64,000 nt of DNA from Gari tellinella (lineage: Eukaryota; Mollusca; Bivalvia; Cardiida; Psammobiidae), in NCBI GenBank assembly GCA_922989275.2, contig OV277870.1, positions 44,698,356-44,762,355 of the forward strand, written 5' to 3'. Below, one piece after another: positions 61,483 to 64,000 of this stretch (the first letter of the stretch is position 1; each line of letters begins with the position of its first letter). The translations under genes and the position numbers were made by a program. The notes beneath the pieces are model-generated. The model was not told the DNA's origin. It did not search any database and saw only the letters and a list, made by a program, of their open reading frames with translations.

Positions 61483-61774
61483 ATGACTTGTTTTGGTGAC
61501 TGCCGGAAGTAAACGAAGTTTCTTCACGAGCTGTTTTATTTGCATCTTGCTTTATGCTATCGTATGTTTTAAACCAATAACTATACCTATTTTGAATGAC
61601 CCTGAAGAGAGGTTGACCTGCATCAATATAAGGTATGACCAACTGACAAAAATGTACGAGGAAGAGTAAAACATGACCGCTTATACTGGACTGATGTTGG
61701 ACATTATCCAGCACTGTTGCTTGTGTAACAATTAGCAACACACATATCCACGACTTAAACATACATACAAGGGC
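61483..61774 (+). other. 3' flank of the GH31 gene
   Basis: Presumed 3' UTR; no canonical AATAAA close to the stop. No other feature. Confidence 0.4.
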
Positions 61775-62026
61775 TTAACCCTTTCCCTTATAGAAGCGAC
61801 TTTTAGCACATGCATTTTATTCATCCGCTAAAACAAACAGTTCGAAATTATACCGTAATGAATATGTGTCATATTTAATACTTTCCTTATTCTAGCAGGT
61901 AATAGCTTAAAGCAGACTGAAAGTAAAGCAGAATGCGCCATATGGCGCATTCTGCCTTACTTTCAACCTGCTTTAAGTAGTCACCTATTTTCAAAACTAG
62001 AAACATGCTATCTGGTAATGGGTTAA
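61775..62026. mobile_element. TTAA MITE (family B11) carrying core 2
   Basis: TTAACCCTTTCCCTTATAGA-AGCGACTTTTAG and ATCTGGTAATGGGTTAA with TTAA on both sides. A nearly perfect core-2 hairpin (61897-61985, tip GCGCCATATGGCGC). Same ends as 2616-2735, which has core 1. Confidence 0.82.
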
Positions 62027-62035
62027 ACATACATA

Positions 62036-62243
62036 CAGTAAAACCTCTCTATTACGACCACAGAATTATTTTAAATGTTTTGTTTAAGGCCGGTGACTCA
62101 CTCACTGCTTAAAGCAATGTGACAGTAAAACAGAAAGCTCCCAAGAGCTTTCTGTTTTACTGTCATCTTGCTTTAATATGTCACCTGTATTTTTTACAAT
62201 CAATTTGCCTTCGTTTCAGTGTCGTACTAGAGAGGTTGTACTG
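62036..62243. mobile_element. Family G MITE, TA-flanked, carrying core 2
   Basis: CAGTAAAACCTCTCTATTAC and CTAGAGAGGTTGTACTG with TA flanks. The hairpin at 62098-62189 is the AGCTCC variant of core 2 (ACAGAAAGCTCCCAAGAGCT). The ends are reminiscent of family E (CTCTCTACAACGAC), which carries core 1. Confidence 0.8.
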
Positions 62244-62400
62244 TACTAGATAACCAGATAAGCATTTAGCCTTTAAAGCGACTCGCAACCAGATGGTGCA
62301 TTAAAAACAGTAATTTGTAAATATGTGTCAAACGCTTATATAAATGGTAAAGAATTAGTTTAGGATAAGAAATTCTGTTTAAAAAAAAGTATTTCAATAA
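62244..62400. other. Spacer, no feature seen
   Basis: Nothing recognised. Confidence 0.3.
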
Positions 62401-62414
62401 AAAAAAATATTGGT

Positions 62415-62503
62415 CTCTGGTGGGATTCGAACCCGGGGCCCGGCATTGGCGGACAGAAGGCAAAATAGGGGAAACCGCTTAGACCAATGGACCACGGAAC
62501 TAT
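62415..62503 (-). ncRNA. tRNA-like sequence (pseudo-tRNA or SINE head)
   Basis: On the minus strand: GTTCCGTGGTCCATTGGTCT-AAGCGG resembles a D-arm/A box, and CCGGGTTCGAATCCCACC a T-arm/B box, followed by T-runs (a Pol III stop). The acceptor and anticodon stems do not pair properly and the T-stem has only three good pairs, so it is not a functional tRNA. It may be the head of a SINE different from the one at 56856. Confidence 0.5.
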
Positions 62504-63074
62504 CCGTTTATCTCGGATCGATTTAACGTATTTCAATGTGTAGCGTTCGAAAGTGCATACAACTTCGTAATTCGGCTCGTGTTTATGTCTGAGCCCGTGT
62601 AGAGAAGCAACAACAACAACTATACCGTCTACTAGTCGGTATAGAAAAACGATGGAAAATATCTAAAAATCTAAGATTCGGTGATGATTCTTGAGACTTT
62701 TTTTGGACTGATCATATTTTTTTAATGTCAGAAGCCAAGTAATGCCACAAATTTGCTTTTATTTGAGTATTTTATTTTATTTTGACAAGTACACCATCCG
62801 GTTGCGAGTCCCTTTAAAATACTGTGACATTTTAGCCTGTAAAACTGTTCGTCTATGCTAATTAACAATATGGATTTAAATATGCGTTTTCTTTCAGAGA
62901 ATATCATTAGAGTGAACATTTTAGATCCAGATTACACTTCGTCTCATCCGGGTTCAACTTGTCTGCAACAGCTATCACCAGTTTGTCCGAAGATGGTTAA
63001 ACAGCAGCAGCAACATTGTTGGCGCCAACAGACCAACCAACACCGCTATCTCCATTCTCCTTCACACATACATT
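62504..63074. other. Intergenic, no gene accepted
   Basis: A 106-codon frame (62855-63175) overlaps transposon ends and a CAGCAGCAGCAAC stretch; it has no domain. Confidence 0.35.
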
Positions 63075-63656
63075 GTATACACTCAGTACAAAAAGAAACG
63101 CACAGTGTGTTCAGGCGCAGATTAAGAGACTTTAGACCATATCTCAAGATCAATTTAATTCTGCCACAAGTTTAGAAAAACATATACTTAAAATTACTGT
63201 GCTGTATTTTAACCCTTTCACTCTTAATGACGTCAAAAGGCGCGTTTTCAAACAGTTTGGATCCTGATCAGACGCCGCGTTACGCGGCGTCTGATCAGGA
63301 TCCAAACTGTTTGACACTCGTATAGATATACTTTAAGTCATACTACTTTGAATCTTACTTTGAAACGATCTTGCAAACAACAAAATTGAAGCAGACGACA
63401 ATGAAACGGTGGTGGGATAAAAATCATACGATTAATTTGGCAGCGAAATAGTTAACTAGTGCCTGTTGAAAACACCGCACCGATTTGTACAGGTTGTGAT
63501 GATACCAATTCAATGATAAACCTCCCATTTTCAACATTGATAGCCCAAGACGGAACTACTGACTGTAATGAAAAGATTATTTCACAAATACGTTCCTTCT
63601 ACGTACAGATAATATTGTAATAAAAGTGTGCGTTTCTTTTTGCACTGAGTGTATGT
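63075..63656. mobile_element. TA element with CACTCAGTGC ends, hosting a family B MITE
   Basis: TATACACTCAGTACAAAAAG-AAACGCACA and GTGTGCGTTTCTTTTTGCAC-TGAGTGTA are inverted ends about 26 bp long, with TA flanks. Nothing between codes for protein. About 247 bp of its 580 bp is a nested TTAA MITE. Confidence 0.7.
63209..63455. mobile_element. Family B MITE, reference copy with perfect core 1
   Basis: TTAACCCTTTCACTC and AGCGAAATAGTTAA with TTAA on both sides. The core at 63248-63313 is a perfect 31-bp stem with a TTA loop. The left end has TTAATGACGTCAAAAGG (a CRE). After the core follow GACACTCG and the GAAGCAGACGACAATGAAAC segment. Confidence 0.9.
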
Positions 63657-63671
63657 ACCAAAACCAAAGTC

Positions 63672-63897
63672 TTAACTCCTTCACTGTCATGACGTCATTA
63701 GTTTAAAAAACAATTGTCGTCTGCTTTCATTTCTCAAATTTAAACGTTACGTATATTGAATTTCGAACTTTAAATCGAGTGTCAAACAGTTTGGGTCCTG
63801 ATCAGACGCCGCGTTACGCGGTATCTAATTAGGATTTAAACTGTTTGCAAATAACTAGTCTACTGTTCTATGGGTATTAGGCCAGTGAAAGGGTTAA
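63672..63897. mobile_element. Family B MITE
   Basis: TTAACTCCTTCACTGTCATG-ACGTCATTAG and GCCAGTGAAAGGGTTAA, TTAA on both sides. Core 63781-63848 with a worn return arm (GGTATCTAATTAGGATTTAA). It carries a CRE like the copy at 5307. Confidence 0.85.
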
Positions 63898-64000
63898 AAG
63901 TTAACGTCAAATGATCAAAAACATATTGACATAATGCCCCGTCTAAAACAGTCGCTGCAATATTATCGTTTGGAATTATACCTTTGTGACGTCAGAAACA

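Noticed and set aside
62415..62503. Functional tRNA gene (minus strand)
   Set aside because: A and B boxes are good, but acceptor, anticodon and T stems do not pair; kept only as tRNA-like.
62855..63175. 106-codon ORF with poly-Gln-like stretch
   Set aside because: Runs through a CAGCAG repeat into a transposon end.

Overview
The window looks like nuclear DNA of a bivalve mollusc, probably a heterodont. The reasons are AT-rich intergenic sequence, spliceosomal introns, few coding exons, a tRNA-derived SINE with a mollusc-type 3' domain, the 'TTAGCTCACCTGAG' and 'CAGGTGAGCGA' repeats common in bivalves, and a dense population of palindromic miniature elements (MITEs). No bacterial, organellar or viral block was seen. 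Species cannot be fixed by eye.

Host genes. (1) 2442-2539 and 3438-3557: the last two coding exons of a sarcoplasmic calcium-binding protein/calexcitin-like EF-hand gene whose 5' part lies left of the window. (2) 16340-17545: an intronless gene for a secreted protein with an N-terminal PAN/apple-like region, two sushi (CCP) domains and an unrecognised C-terminal domain. (3) 45139-46344: its paralogue, disabled or shortened by one in-frame TAG. (4) 59365-61482: a single-exon type II membrane GH31 glycosidase of the MYORG family with its catalytic aspartates. (5) 55859-55980: a possible orphan first exon.

Mobile DNA fills most of the rest. A LINE of about 5 kb (21877-30061) has ORF1 and an EN-RT-CCHC ORF2. 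It sits inside a 'CAGGGCTGCCAT' MITE and its ORF1 is split by a 3.2-kb inverted-repeat element (22618-25819) with a 5-bp target duplication; that element carries its own TTAA MITE. Other pieces are a gypsy-type LTR-leader-LTR remnant with a tRNA-Leu primer site, one LTR of which is split by a 2.6-kb TTAA-flanked element (12614-15668); a 2.2-kb element with 0.4-kb inverted ends (18950-21182); a decayed Tc1 transposase (33150-33790, minus); two decayed LINE pieces (31860-32560, 39690-40680); and diverged tandem arrays (34140-36840, 37740-39560, 52661-53760).

The strongest unexplained pattern is modular. A roughly 66-bp near-perfect hairpin ('core 1', CAAACAG...GATCAGACGCCGCG...CTGTTTG) occurs about 27 times, inside at least four element families whose ends and target sites differ (TA-flanked CAGTGGAGAA, TA-flanked CAGTGCTCCCTC, TTAA-flanked CCCTTTCACTG, and CAGGGGCCCG). 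A second, unrelated hairpin ('core 2', CTTAAAGCAGG...GCAGAATGCGCC) occupies the centre of other families. One TTAA family appears with core 1 at 2616-2735 and with core 2 at 61775-62026. Hairpin cores and termini therefore seem to recombine as separate units.

All calls are from reading the sequence; no alignment or database search was run. Repeat boundaries are generally good to a few bases where inverted ends are visible, and looser for degraded copies.
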